This document shows positions 1 through 8,531 of a DNA stretch of 64,000 nucleotides, one piece after another. The position numbers were made by a program, and so were the translations under genes. The stretch is from Chromobacterium phragmitis (GTDB lineage: Bacteria; Pseudomonadota; Gammaproteobacteria; Burkholderiales; Chromobacteriaceae): assembly GCF_003325475.1 (NCBI RefSeq), contig NZ_CP029495.1, positions 1,798,001-1,862,000 of the forward strand, given 5' to 3'. Every line of letters starts with the position of its first letter. The first letter of the stretch is position 1. The notes below the pieces were generated by a model. The model made no database searches, was not told the DNA's origin, and saw only the letters and a list, made by a program, of their open reading frames with translations.

Positions 1-320
1 CTGCTGGCGAAGGGCGGCTCCAGGAAATCCAGATAGGCCAGGCGCTCCGGCGTCGGCCTCACGCCTATCATCAGATCGGCGCGCCCCTGCCGCATCGCGG
101 ACAGACAGCGCGGCAGCGGGCATTGCAGAAAGCGCAGCGGCAGCTTCAGCCGTCCGGCCAGCGCGCGCACGATCTCGGTGTACGGCCCCGCCGGCTGGCC
201 ATGCGCGTCCAGCCGCTTCCACGGCTCGAACAGATTGTAGGCGAACACCAGCTCGCGCGCGCTCGCCAGCGCGGGCTGGAACGCCAGGCACAGCAATAGC
301 AGGGCGATCAGTTTCTTCAC
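1..320 (-). CDS. Periplasmic solute-binding protein, SBP_bac_3 type (3' end outside window)
   Basis: Only the first ~106 codons are in the window; the gene continues off the left edge. It opens with GTG at 320, then Lys-Lys and a leucine-rich stretch ending LASA, a Sec signal peptide. The mature part (ELVFAYNLFEPWKR, then QGRADLMIGVRPTPERLAY) has the two-lobed amino-acid-binding-protein pattern, including the typical G-R-A-D-L-M-I-G segment of lobe 1. It is probably a polar amino acid receptor or an orphan sensor-like binding protein. Its ligand cannot be told. It is separated from gltL by a terminator and is not part of that operon. Confidence 0.75.
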   Translation of the reverse strand, partial: MKKLIALLLLCLAFQPALASARELVFAYNLFEPWKRLDAHGQPAGPYTEIVRALAGRLKLPLRFLQCPLPRCLSAMRQGRADLMIGVRPTPERLAYLDFLEPPFAS

Positions 321-446
321 GGCATTTGCTTGGAAATGTTTTCAGCAATGCTAGTGCCTAAGCGCCAGGCGCGGCGCTTTTATCGCCATTCCCAGCCGCC
401 GCTGTTGCAAAAAAGCTCGCCCTCTCCCCAAGTCCGCCGGATAGTG

Positions 447-476
447 AAAAGCCCGCGCCATGGCGCGGGCTTTTTT
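447..476 (-). terminator. Rho-independent terminator downstream of gltL
   Basis: Perfect GC-rich inverted repeat GCCCGCGCC/GGCGCGGGC around a very short loop, flanked by A4 on the left and T6 on the right, so it can act in both directions. It ends the gltIJKL operon on the minus strand. Confidence 0.8.
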
Positions 477-492
477 ATGGCCGGATGGCCGC

Positions 493-1236
493 TCAGTGCT
501 GCAGGATCTTGGACAGGAAATGGCGCGCGCGCTCGCTGCGGGCATCCAGATCGCCGAAGAACTCATCCTTCTTGCAGTCCTCGACGATGCGGCCCTGGTC
601 CATGAAGATCACCCGGTCCGCCACGCGGCGGGCGAAGCCCATCTCGTGGGTCACGCACATCATGGTCATGCCCTCGTGCGCCAGCTCGGTCATCACGTCC
701 AGCACCTCGTTGATCATCTCCGGGTCCAGCGCGCTGGTGGGCTCGTCGAACAGCATGGCGATCGGGTCCATCGCCAGCGCGCGGGCGATGGCCACCCGCT
801 GCTGCTGGCCGCCGGACAGCTGGCCGGGATGCTTGTCGGCGTGCGCCCTGAGGCCCACGCGGTCCAGCAGCTTCAGGCCCTTGGCCATCGCCTCGTCGCG
901 ATTGCGGCCCAGCACCTTGATCTGGGCGATGGCCAGGTTCTCGGTGATGGACAGGTGCGGGAACAGCTCGAAATGCTGGAACACCATGCCGACGCGCGAG
1001 CGCAGCTTGGGCAGGTCGGTTTTCGGATCGCCGACCGAAATGCCGTCGACGACGATCTCGCCCTGCTGGAACGGCTCCAGCGCGTTCACGCACTTGATCA
1101 GGGTGGACTTGCCGGAGCCGGACGGCCCGCACACCACCACCACTTCGCCCTTGGCGACCTGGGTGGTGCAGTCGGTCAGCACCTGGAAGTCGCCATACCA
1201 TTTGCTGACCTTGTTCAGCGCAATCATTGCAGTCAT
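493..1236 (-). CDS. gltL: Glutamate/aspartate ABC transporter ATP-binding protein
   Basis: ATPase subunit of the GltIJKL importer for glutamate and aspartate; it works as a dimer on the inner face of the membrane. Walker A GPSGSGKST lies at residues 37-45, the signature LSGGQQQR near 137, and Walker B with LFDEPTSALDP near 160. The protein is 247 aa, close to E. coli GltL (241), and begins with the same WYG-F-VLTDC segment. The ATG at 1236 overlaps the gltK stop (ATGA), so the two are translationally coupled; an internal ATG three codons later (1227) aligns with the E. coli start and is the alternative. It is the last gene of the operon. Confidence 0.95.
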   Translation of the reverse strand: MTAMIALNKVSKWYGDFQVLTDCTTQVAKGEVVVVCGPSGSGKSTLIKCVNALEPFQQGEIVVDGISVGDPKTDLPKLRSRVGMVFQHFELFPHLSITENLAIAQIKVLGRNRDEAMAKGLKLLDRVGLRAHADKHPGQLSGGQQQRVAIARALAMDPIAMLFDEPTSALDPEMINEVLDVMTELAHEGMTMMCVTHEMGFARRVADRVIFMDQGRIVEDCKKDEFFGDLDARSERARHFLSKILQH

Positions 1237-1898
1237 ACAGCCAACCTTTGTTGCAGGCGCTTCACCAGGCGGGAGGCGCCGAAACTGATTACGAAGTAGA
1301 CCATGCCGGCGAATATCAGGAATTCGTGCGGCAGGCCGACGATGTCGCCCTTGGAGCGGGCGGTATTCAGAAAGTCCATCAAGCCGACAGCGTATACCAG
1401 CGAGGTGTCCTGGAACAGGATGATGGACTGCTGCAAGAGCAGCGGCAACATCTTGCGCAAGGCCTGCGGCAGCACCACCAGCGCCATCACCTGGTGGTAG
1501 CGCATGCCCAGCGCGTAGGCGGCGCCGGCCTGGCCCTTGGGGATCGCCTGGATGCCGGCGCGGACGATCTCGGCGAAGTACGCCGCCTCGAACATCACGA
1601 AGGCCACCAGGCAGGAGGTGAAGGCGCCGACAGGCTCCAGGTTGCCGGTGATCCAGTTCAGCAGCATGGGCACCGCCAGGTAGAACCAGGAGATCACCAG
1701 CAGCAGCGGAATGGAGCGGAAGTAATAGATGTAGAACTTGGCCAGCGCCGACAAGGGCTTAACGTCGGACAGCCGCGCCAGCGCCAGGAAAATGCCCAGC
1801 GCCACGCCGCCCACCACGCCGCCCAGCGTCATCTTCAAGGTCAGCAGCATGCCCTGCGACAGGCCCGGCAGCGCCGGGATGATTTGGCTGAAATCCAT
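1233..1898 (-). CDS. gltK: Glutamate/aspartate ABC transporter permease
   Basis: One of two inner-membrane permease subunits of the glutamate/aspartate importer. The 221-aa protein begins MDFSQIIPALPGL and has about five hydrophobic segments. The cytoplasmic EAA-type coupling loop that contacts GltL (EIVRAGIQAIPKGQ) sits near residues 111-125. The ATG overlaps the gltJ stop by one base (TAATG), and its own stop overlaps gltL, so all three are coupled. Length and sequence match the HisM/GltK family; no defects were seen. Confidence 0.94.
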   Translation of the reverse strand: MDFSQIIPALPGLSQGMLLTLKMTLGGVVGGVALGIFLALARLSDVKPLSALAKFYIYYFRSIPLLLVISWFYLAVPMLLNWITGNLEPVGAFTSCLVAFVMFEAAYFAEIVRAGIQAIPKGQAGAAYALGMRYHQVMALVVLPQALRKMLPLLLQQSIILFQDTSLVYAVGLMDFLNTARSKGDIVGLPHEFLIFAGMVYFVISFGASRLVKRLQQRLAV

Positions 1899-2638
1899 TA
1901 TTTGCCTCCCATCATGCCGGGCACCCTGAGTTTCTTCTCCAGCGCGTTCATCATCAGCATCAGGCTCATGTTGAGCGTGAAATAGATGATGGTGGACAGG
2001 GTGAAGGCCTCGAACAGGTTGGCGGAAAATTCAGCCGTCTGCTTGGTTTGCGCCAACAATTCCATCAGGCCGATCAACGATGCCACCGACGAATTCTTGA
2101 TGATGTTCAGAAACTCGCTGGTCAACGGCGGGATGATGATGCGCGCAGCCTGCGGCAGCAGCACGTGGCGGTAGGTCTGGCCCAGCGAGAAGCCCATGGC
2201 CATCGCCGCGTTGCGCTGGCCGCGGGGCAGCGCCTCGATGCCGGTGCGCACCTGCTCTGCCACCCGCGCGGCGGTGAACAGGCCCAGGCACACCACGACG
2301 GACAGAAATTGCGAGGTGGCCGGCGCCAGGTCCTGTTTGAACCAGACCTGCGCGGCTTCGGGCAGCAGGTCCGGCACCAGGAAGTACCAGACGAACAACT
2401 GCACCAGCAACGGCACGTTGCGGAACAGCTCGACATAGGCGGCGGCCAGAGCGGCCAGCCCGCGATGCGGCAAGGTGCGCGCCACGCCGACCGCGGTGCC
2501 GACGACGAGCGCCACGATCCAGCCGGACAGCGCCACCGCCAGCGTCCAGCCCAGGCCGGAAGCGAACCAGCTCAGATAGATTTCGCTGCCGACCCCGGTG
2601 GGTTTGAAGAAGACTCCCCAGTCCCAGTGATAATTCAT
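1898..2638 (-). CDS. gltJ: Glutamate/aspartate ABC transporter permease
   Basis: Second permease subunit, pairing with GltK to form the membrane channel. It is 246 aa with the N-terminal MNYHWDWGVFFKPT typical of GltJ, several membrane segments, and an EAA loop (EQVRTGIEALPRGQRNAA) near residues 128-145. The start at 2638 is the only ATG before the conserved N-terminus. It lies about 140 bp downstream of gltI; the gap holds a strong hairpin that may keep permease expression below that of the binding protein. Confidence 0.94.
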   Translation of the reverse strand: MNYHWDWGVFFKPTGVGSEIYLSWFASGLGWTLAVALSGWIVALVVGTAVGVARTLPHRGLAALAAAYVELFRNVPLLVQLFVWYFLVPDLLPEAAQVWFKQDLAPATSQFLSVVVCLGLFTAARVAEQVRTGIEALPRGQRNAAMAMGFSLGQTYRHVLLPQAARIIIPPLTSEFLNIIKNSSVASLIGLMELLAQTKQTAEFSANLFEAFTLSTIIYFTLNMSLMLMMNALEKKLRVPGMMGGK

Positions 2639-2717
2639 GCAACCACTCCCAGCCGCGCGGCCGGGGAGGCGGCGCGGCGATTGATGCCCCCGGCGGCCGC
2701 GGCCGCGCAGGGTGAAG

Positions 2718-2742
2718 CCGCCGCCCGCGCGAACGGGCGGCT
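2718..2742 (-). terminator. Intra-operon hairpin between gltI and gltJ
   Basis: Inverted repeat CCGCCCG/CGGGCGG (GCCGCCCG to CGGGCGGC) with a six-base loop and no T run. A hairpin here in binding-protein operons usually stabilises the upstream message or acts as an attenuator; that role is inferred from position. Confidence 0.5.
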
Positions 2743-2780
2743 ACATTCAGGACTCAGGCCGCATTCGCGGCCAGGCAGGC

Positions 2781-3680
2781 TTATTCGGCGGGCTTGTCGG
2801 TCGGCTTGGCCAGCAGCGCCTTCAGCTCGTCGGACATCGGGAAGTTGAGGTTCAGGCCCTTGGGCGGAACCGGGCTGGTGAACCACTTGGCGTAGATCTT
2901 GTTCACTTCGCCGGACTTGAAGGTTTTTTCCAGCGCGGTGTCCACCACCTTCTTGAAGGCCGGGTCGTCCTTGCGCAGCATGCAGCCGTAGATTTCATAC
3001 GATTGCGACTTGCCGGTCACGATCCAGTTGGCCGGGTTCTTGGCCTTGGCCATTTCGCCGTACAGCAGCGCGTCGTCCATCATGAAGGCGACGGCGCGGC
3101 CGGACTCCAGCATCAGGAAGGACTCGCCGTGGTCTTTGGCCGAGATCACGTTCATACCCATGTTCTTGCTGGCGTTCATCGACTTGATCAGGCGCTCGGA
3201 AGTGGTGCCGGCGGTGGTGACCACGTTCTTGCCCTTCAGGTCCGGGAAGTCCTTGACGCCGGAGGTCTTGGCGGTCAACAGGCGGGTGCCGATCTCGAAG
3301 ATGCCGACGGAGAACGCCACCTGCTTGCCGCGTTCGGCGTTATTGGTGGTGGAGCCGCACTCCAGGTCCACGGTGCCGTTCTGCACCAGCGGGATGCGGT
3401 TTTGCGAGGTCACCAGGTTGTAGCGCACCTGAAGATTGGGCATCTTCAGTTCCTTCTTCACCTCGTCCACCACCTTGCCCGCCAGGTCCACCGAATAGCC
3501 GATGGGTTTCTGGTTGTTGTCGTAGTACGAGAAGGGGATGGAGGAGTCGCGGTTGCCCAGCACGATCACGCCGGAATCCTTGATCTTCTTCAGCGTGCCG
3601 GTCAGTTCGGCGGCGCCGGCGGGCAGCGCGGCGAGTGCGGCGAGGGTACATCCGACGATGGCGGAAGTGCGAATGCGCAT
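2781..3680 (-). CDS. gltI: Glutamate/aspartate periplasmic binding protein
   Basis: Soluble receptor that captures glutamate or aspartate in the periplasm and delivers it to GltJK. It is 299 aa with a Sec signal peptide ending around AGAAE (residues 20-25). The mature start TGTLKKIKDSGVIVLGNRDSS and the segment QNGTVDLECGSTTNN are characteristic of GltI. The start at 3680 has a good ribosome site (AAGGAGAAACC). It is the first gene of gltIJKL, with the promoter presumably between 3681 and 3794. Confidence 0.95.
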   Translation of the reverse strand: MRIRTSAIVGCTLAALAALPAGAAELTGTLKKIKDSGVIVLGNRDSSIPFSYYDNNQKPIGYSVDLAGKVVDEVKKELKMPNLQVRYNLVTSQNRIPLVQNGTVDLECGSTTNNAERGKQVAFSVGIFEIGTRLLTAKTSGVKDFPDLKGKNVVTTAGTTSERLIKSMNASKNMGMNVISAKDHGESFLMLESGRAVAFMMDDALLYGEMAKAKNPANWIVTGKSQSYEIYGCMLRKDDPAFKKVVDTALEKTFKSGEVNKIYAKWFTSPVPPKGLNLNFPMSDELKALLAKPTDKPAE

Positions 3681-3715
3681 GAGGTTTCTCCTTATAGACT
3701 CTCTTTGCGGGTAAA

Positions 3716-3740
3716 GCGGCGCCGCTCGAGGCGGCGCCTT
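3716..3740 (-). terminator. Hairpin downstream of rsmA
   Basis: Near-perfect inverted repeat GGCGCCGC/GCGGCGCC around TCGA. The T run is weak on the minus strand (CTTTACC), so it may be a weak terminator for rsmA or a structure in the gltI leader. Confidence 0.45.
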
Positions 3741-3794
3741 GATCTTCTTTTTAGTTCTGCTTGTCCGACAGTATGCTGTTATTTTTTGTACGTG

Positions 3795-4583
3795 TCAGGA
3801 TTGAATGTCTTTGTCAGACAAATGGTTTGCCAGGCGGACGTAATCCTCTACCGGCAGGTTTTCCGCGCGCAGGCCGGGGTCGATGCCCAGCGCTTCCAGA
3901 TCGGCCATGTCCACCATGCCTTTCAGGTTGTTGCGCAGCGTTTTGCGGCGTTGGCCGAAAGCCTGGGTCACCAGTTTTTCCAGCAGCGCCTCGTCGCGGG
4001 CGACGCCGCAGCGGCCCGGGGCCGGGATCATCCGCACCACGGCGGAGTCCACCTTCGGCGGCGGCCAGAACGCCTCCGGCGGCACGAACAGGATGTTTTC
4101 CATGTAGAAGCGGTACTGCAGCATCACCGTCAGCCGGCCGTAGTCGGCGGTGGACGGCACGGCCACCATGCGTTCGATCACCTCTTTTTGCAGCATGAAG
4201 TGCATGTCGGTGACGCGGTTGCCGTAGGTCGCCAAGTGGAACAGCAGCGGAGTGGAGATGTTGTACGGCAGGTTGCCGACGATCTTCAGCGGCTTGTCGC
4301 TGACCGAGCCGAAATCGAAGGCCAGCGCGTCGCCGGCGTGGATGGTCAGCTTGTCGGCCGGGTGCTCGGCCTGCAGCCGCTCGATGATGTCGCGGTCGAT
4401 TTCCACCACGTGCAGGTGCTTGAGGCGGGCCAGCAGCGGTTTGGTGATGGCGCCCAGGCCGGGGCCGATTTCGATCACGATGTCGTCCGGCTGCGGATTG
4501 ACCGCGTGGACGATGCCGGCGATGACGCTGGCGTCTTGCAGGAAATTCTGCCCGAAACGCTTGCGCGGGATGTGCTTGCTCAT
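3795..4583 (-). CDS. rsmA: 16S rRNA (adenine1518-N6/adenine1519-N6)-dimethyltransferase
   Basis: Dimethylates two adjacent adenines in the 3' helix of 16S rRNA late in small-subunit assembly; loss gives kasugamycin resistance in other bacteria. At 262 aa it has the family N-terminus HIPRKRFGQNFL, the SAM-binding motif EIGPGLGAIT at residues 38-47, the acidic E61-x-D63 ribose contact, and the catalytic NLPYNIS at 104-110. It is a stand-alone gene here, with no adjacent pdxA or surA. The start at 4583 precedes the conserved MSKHIPRKRFGQ. Confidence 0.95.
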   Translation of the reverse strand: MSKHIPRKRFGQNFLQDASVIAGIVHAVNPQPDDIVIEIGPGLGAITKPLLARLKHLHVVEIDRDIIERLQAEHPADKLTIHAGDALAFDFGSVSDKPLKIVGNLPYNISTPLLFHLATYGNRVTDMHFMLQKEVIERMVAVPSTADYGRLTVMLQYRFYMENILFVPPEAFWPPPKVDSAVVRMIPAPGRCGVARDEALLEKLVTQAFGQRRKTLRNNLKGMVDMADLEALGIDPGLRAENLPVEDYVRLANHLSDKDIQS

Positions 4584-4693
4584 GAATCTGCCAATCTTGG
4601 GAACAGCCGCGATTGTACTCGCGCCGCGGCAAATGTCCCAAGCGATTCAGGCAGTTGGCCCGCGCCCCGCCGCGGTCCGGCCGGCGAAAGGCG

Positions 4694-5860
4694 TCAGCCG
4701 CGCGCCGGCGCGCGCCATTGCAGCGCCAGGCAGAACAGGGACAAGGCCAGCACCGCGCCGCCCAGCGCCATCTCGCCCGCCACCGGCAGCGCCGCGAGGC
4801 CGGCCGACAGCGCCGACGCGAACAGCATCTGCGCGCAGCCCAGCAGCGCGGCCGCGCGCCCCGCCGCTTCCGCGAACGGCGCCATCGCCAGGCCCGCGGC
4901 CGGGCCCAGCGTCAGCGCGAAGCCTACGCTCAGCACCGCGATCGGCAGCATGTAGTGCCAGGCGCCAGGCTGCTTGGCCAGCGCCAGCAGCAGGACGCCG
5001 GCGGCCAGCAGGAAGCAGAGGCCCAGCAACAACACCCGCCGCGGCCCCATCTTGCCGATCAGGCCCAAGCCGACAAAGCTGGCCGCCATGACCAGCAGCG
5101 CGTTGCCGCCGAACAGCACGCCGAAGGTGGCGGCCGACAAGCCCTCCTTCACCAGCAGCACCGAAGGCGCCAGCGTCACGTAGCTGACGATCAGGCCCAG
5201 CGCGGTGCAGCTGCAGGCGCCGTTGCGCAGCAGCGCCGGATGGCGCAGCACCTGGCGAAAGCCCGGCCCGGCCGCGCTTTCCTGCCGCGCCGGCCTCGTT
5301 TCCGGCATCTGCCGCGCCAGCAGCGCCAGCGCGATCAGCGCCGACACCGCCAGGAACAGGAAACAGGACTGCCAGCCGTAGCGCTCGGTCATCACCCCGC
5401 CCAGCGCCGGCGCCAGCGCCGGCACGATGTTGAGCGCGCCGTTGAGCAGGCTGTAGCGCTGCGCCGCCGCGTGGCCGGAGAAGCAATCGCGGATGATGGT
5501 GAACGCGCACACCGAGCTGGCGCTGGCGCCCAGGCCCTGCAGCATGCGCGCCAGCATGAACACGCCCAGCGAATCGCTGAGGCTGGCCAGCGCCGAGCCC
5601 AGCGCGTACACCAGCAAGCCGCCCAGCGCCACCGGCCGGCGGCCGATCTTGTCCGCCAATGGGCCGAACAAGAGCTGCCCCAGCCCCAGGCAGAACACGA
5701 ACACGCTGATGCTGGCCGACACGTCGGCCTGGAAATGGCGCTGCAGCGCCGGCAGCGCGGAAAGATACAGATCCACCCCCAGCGGGTTGAACAGAATCAG
5801 CAGGATGGCGGCGGCGGTGGCCGGGTTGGACTGGCGTAGGGCGAGGCTGGTTTGCGACAT
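4694..5860 (-). CDS. MFS multidrug efflux transporter, Bcr/CflA type
   Basis: Proton-driven drug exporter of 388 aa with twelve predicted membrane segments. Early residues FNPLGVDLYLSALPAL match the DHA1 Bcr/CflA start (D-x-Y-L-P). The antiporter loop between TM2 and TM3 (GPLADKIGRRPV) and the TM4 motif RMLQGLGAS are present. The substrate is unknown; relatives export bicyclomycin, sulfonamide or chloramphenicol. The following 276-bp gap to maf (5861-6136) is partly AT-rich and probably holds divergent promoters; no operator was recognised there. Confidence 0.85.
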   Translation of the reverse strand: MSQTSLALRQSNPATAAAILLILFNPLGVDLYLSALPALQRHFQADVSASISVFVFCLGLGQLLFGPLADKIGRRPVALGGLLVYALGSALASLSDSLGVFMLARMLQGLGASASSVCAFTIIRDCFSGHAAAQRYSLLNGALNIVPALAPALGGVMTERYGWQSCFLFLAVSALIALALLARQMPETRPARQESAAGPGFRQVLRHPALLRNGACSCTALGLIVSYVTLAPSVLLVKEGLSAATFGVLFGGNALLVMAASFVGLGLIGKMGPRRVLLLGLCFLLAAGVLLLALAKQPGAWHYMLPIAVLSVGFALTLGPAAGLAMAPFAEAAGRAAALLGCAQMLFASALSAGLAALPVAGEMALGGAVLALSLFCLALQWRAPARG

Positions 5861-6136
5861 GGCGGGGCGATTCGGGCGGCGAAAGTCTACAGTTTATCAA
5901 ACCCCGCCCATATCTCCAATTTGCATAAAACTAGCATTGATAAAAATAAACGGCATATCAGAAAAACAGAATGCTGCCGGCGCCTTACATTCGTTCACCA
6001 AATCGATCGCCGCGCAAATCATTGAATTCACTGGGAGACCGGCGCCTGCCGGCCTTCCGTTTCGCCGCGGTGATGGTTGGCGGGGGGCCGCTCTGGTAAC
6101 CTAGGCGGCAGCCCAAGAACAACCGAGCAGCCTGAC

Positions 6137-6733
6137 ATGAGCACCAATGACACCCGAATATACCTGGCCTCCGGCAGCCCGCGCCGCCGCGAGATACTGG
6201 AACAGCTGGGCCTGCATCTGGAACGCATCCATGCCGACATAGACGAAACCACGCGGCCGGGCGAGGACGCCGTCGCCTACACCGAGCGGCTGGCGCGCGA
6301 GAAGGCCGAGGCCGGCTGGCGCGTGGTTTCCTCCTGCGGCCTGCCCGAGCGGGCGCTGCTGGCTGCCGACACCACGGTGACCCAGGACGGCGAAATCTTC
6401 GGCAAGCCGGAAAACGCCGACGACGCCCGCCGCATGCTGCGCGCCTTCTCCGGCCGCAGCCACCAGGCCATCACCAGCGTCGCCGTTATGCGGGGCGACA
6501 AGCTGCTCGTCAAAACCTCGGTCACCGACGTCCGCTTCAAGGCGCTGTCCGACGCCGAGATCGAACGCTACATCGGCAGCGGCGAGCCCTTCGACAAGGC
6601 GGGCGCCTACGGCATCCAGGGCAAGGCCGGCGTCTTCATCGAGCGCATAGAAGGCAGCTATACCGGCGTGATGGGCTTGCCGGTGCACGAAACCGCCCTG
6701 CTCCTGGCCGAATTCGGCTTCGAACTGCCATGA
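6137..6733 (+). CDS. maf: Maf-family nucleoside triphosphate pyrophosphatase (YhdE-like)
   Basis: Housekeeping hydrolase that removes non-canonical or excess nucleotides (YhdE members act on dTTP and UTP). The start at 6137 is chosen because it gives MSTNDTRIYLASGSPRR, with the signature SGSPRR right after the first strand. Also present are ADTTV (metal-binding Asp) and DKAGAYGIQGKAG, followed by IEGSYTGVMGLPV. The protein is 198 aa, a normal length. The stop overlaps a possible rng start (ATGA), so maf and rng form an operon, a common arrangement in Proteobacteria. Confidence 0.93.
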   Translation: MSTNDTRIYLASGSPRRREILEQLGLHLERIHADIDETTRPGEDAVAYTERLAREKAEAGWRVVSSCGLPERALLAADTTVTQDGEIFGKPENADDARRMLRAFSGRSHQAITSVAVMRGDKLLVKTSVTDVRFKALSDAEIERYIGSGEPFDKAGAYGIQGKAGVFIERIEGSYTGVMGLPVHETALLLAEFGFELP

Positions 6734-6747
6734 GCCGGGAGGGCGCC

Positions 6748-8244
6748 ATGCTGCATCAATCGATACCGCTGCCGCGCGATCTGCCGCGGCCGCAAGAACA
6801 AATCCTGGTCAACATCACGCCGCAGGAAACCCGCGTCGCGGTGCTGGAAGACGGCGTGGTGCAGGAACTGCACGTGGAGCGCGCCGCCAGCCGCGGCATC
6901 GTCGGCAACATCTACCTGGGCCAGGTGAAGCGCGTGCTGCCGGGCATGCAGAGCGCCTTCATCGAGATCGGCCTGGAGCGCGCCGCCTTCCTGCACATCG
7001 CCGACGTGCTGGAGCAGCGCCAGCACCCTACCGAGCCGCAACGCATCGAGAAGATGCTGTTCGAAGGCCAGACCGTGCTGGTGCAGGTGATCAAGGACCC
7101 GATCGGCACCAAGGGCGCGCGGCTGTCGACGCAGATTTCGCTGGCCGGCCGCTTCCTGGTGCACCTGCCGCAGGAAGAGCACATCGGCGTGTCGCAGAAG
7201 ATAGAAAGCGACGCCGAGCGCCATAGCCTGAAGGCGCGGCTGGAAAAGCTGCTGCCGGCGGACAGCCCCCGGGGCTACATCATCCGCACCAGCGCCGAAA
7301 CCGCCCGCGACGACGAGCTGGCCGCCGACATCGGCTACCTCAGCAAGCTGTGGTCCGACATCCGGCAGAAGTCGCAGACCCTGCCGGCGCAAAGCCTGCT
7401 GTACGAAGACCTGCCGCTGGCGGTGCGGGTGCTGCGCGACATGGTCAGCGGCTACACCGACAAGGTGCTGGTGGACTCCAACGAGAACTACGGCCGCATG
7501 GTGGAGTTCGCCGAGCAGTACGTGCAGATCGCCGTCGACAAGATCGAGCGCTACGCCGGCGAGCGGCCGCTGTTCGAGCTGCACGGCATCGAGGCCGAGA
7601 TCGACAAGGCGCTGGCGCGCCGCGTCAATCTGAAGTTCGGCGGCTACCTGATCGTCGACCAGACCGAAGCGATGACGACGATAGACGTCAACACCGGCGG
7701 CTTCGTCGGCAACCGCAATTTCGACGAAACCATCTTCAAGACCAATCTGGAAGCCACCCAGGTGATCGCCCGCCAGCTGCGGCTGCGCAATCTGGGCGGC
7801 ATCGTCATCGTCGACTTCATCGACATGGACAACGACGAGCACCAGGCGGCGGTGCTGGCCGAGCTGGCCAAGGCGATGGCGCGCGACCGCACCCGGGTGA
7901 CGCTGAACGGCTTCACCAGCCTGGGCCTGGTGGAAATCACCCGCAAACGCACCCGCGAGAGCCTGGCCCACATCCTGTGCGAGCCCTGCCCCACCTGTCA
8001 GGGCCGCGGCGAGATCAAGACGGCGCAAACGGTGTGCTACGAGGTGCAACGCGAGATCGTGCGCGAGGCGCGGCAGTACGACGCCAAGGGCTACCGCATC
8101 CTGGCGGCGCAGTCGGTGATCGACATGTTCCTGGACGAGGAGTCGCAGAGCCTGGCGATGCTGGTGGACTTCATCGGCAAGCCAGTGTCGCTGTCGGTGG
8201 AGTCCAGCTACACCCAGGAGCAGTTCGACGTGGTGTTGTTGTGA
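6748..8244 (+). CDS. rng: Ribonuclease G
   Basis: Endoribonuclease that matures the 16S rRNA 5' end and degrades some mRNAs. The domain order is an S1-like RNA-binding domain (residues ~30-115, GNIYLGQVKRVLPGMQSAF), the RNase E/G core with metal-binding aspartates (DVNTGGFVG and VDFIDMDND), and the zinc-link motif CEPCPTC that joins dimers. The ATG at 6748 is preferred because GGGAGG lies five bases upstream; an ATG at 6730 overlapping the maf stop has no ribosome site but is in frame. There is no long C-terminal tail, so it is RNase G and not RNase E. Confidence 0.93.
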   Translation: MLHQSIPLPRDLPRPQEQILVNITPQETRVAVLEDGVVQELHVERAASRGIVGNIYLGQVKRVLPGMQSAFIEIGLERAAFLHIADVLEQRQHPTEPQRIEKMLFEGQTVLVQVIKDPIGTKGARLSTQISLAGRFLVHLPQEEHIGVSQKIESDAERHSLKARLEKLLPADSPRGYIIRTSAETARDDELAADIGYLSKLWSDIRQKSQTLPAQSLLYEDLPLAVRVLRDMVSGYTDKVLVDSNENYGRMVEFAEQYVQIAVDKIERYAGERPLFELHGIEAEIDKALARRVNLKFGGYLIVDQTEAMTTIDVNTGGFVGNRNFDETIFKTNLEATQVIARQLRLRNLGGIVIVDFIDMDNDEHQAAVLAELAKAMARDRTRVTLNGFTSLGLVEITRKRTRESLAHILCEPCPTCQGRGEIKTAQTVCYEVQREIVREARQYDAKGYRILAAQSVIDMFLDEESQSLAMLVDFIGKPVSLSVESSYTQEQFDVVLL

Positions 8245-8245
8245 G

Positions 8246-8281
8246 GTAGGGCGGAAGCCCGGCATGGCCGGGCGATCCGCC
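8246..8281 (+). repeat. REP-like palindrome, family A (copy 1)
   Basis: GTAGGGCGGA ... GATCCGCC with an inner GCCCGG/CCGGGC hairpin, two bases after the rng stop. Two further copies lie at 23591-23626 (inverted) and 23642-23676. Confidence 0.7.
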
Positions 8282-8310
8282 GGCTCCATCTTCGTGGAGC
8301 GGGAAGGCGA

Positions 8311-8350
8311 GAACGGGCAATGGCGATGGGGCTGTTGCCCGTTTTGTTTT
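8311..8350 (+). terminator. Rho-independent terminator after rng
   Basis: AACGGGCAA pairs with TTGCCCGTT, followed by TTTTGTTTTG. It ends the maf-rng transcript. Confidence 0.75.
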
Positions 8351-8381
8351 GCGCGGGGTATTGGCTGTGCGGGGGCTTATC

Positions 8382-8419
8382 TGTGGATAAAAGTGGATTT
8401 GGCGGATGGTTGTGGATAA
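8382..8419 (-). other. Pair of consensus DnaA-box sequences
   Basis: TGTGGATAA (complement of TTATCCACA) occurs exactly at 8382-8390 and 8411-8419, in the same orientation with starts 29 bp apart. No dnaA, dnaN or AT-rich unwinding region is near, so an origin is not supported. Confidence 0.4.
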
Positions 8420-8483
8420 GCTAGCTCATTGACGCCCCCATGCCGTACCCGCTTTCGAAAACTCTTTCGCGGAGCAGAGCAGA

Positions 8484-8516
8484 GTAGGGTACGTCACCCC
8501 GCAGGGGCGACGCACC
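8484..8516 (-). repeat. REP-like palindrome, family B (copy 1)
   Basis: GTAGGGTACGTCACCCC ... GGGGCGACGCACC. It is an inverted copy of the element seen at 13524-13556, 13656-13686 and 30293-30325. Confidence 0.7.
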
Positions 8517-8531
8517 GGTTGTGGTGTCGCG

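Noticed and set aside
2712..4955. 747-codon open frame on the plus strand over gltI and rsmA
   Set aside because: It is antisense to two well-identified genes, and its translation is low-complexity Gln/His/Arg-rich. It is a product of high GC content.
6658..8289. 543-codon frame antisense to maf/rng
   Set aside because: Gln/Leu/His-rich shadow of rng with no domain pattern.
8382..8419. Possible replication origin from the DnaA-box pair
   Set aside because: No AT-rich unwinding region and no dnaA, dnaN or gidA-type neighbours; only two boxes.
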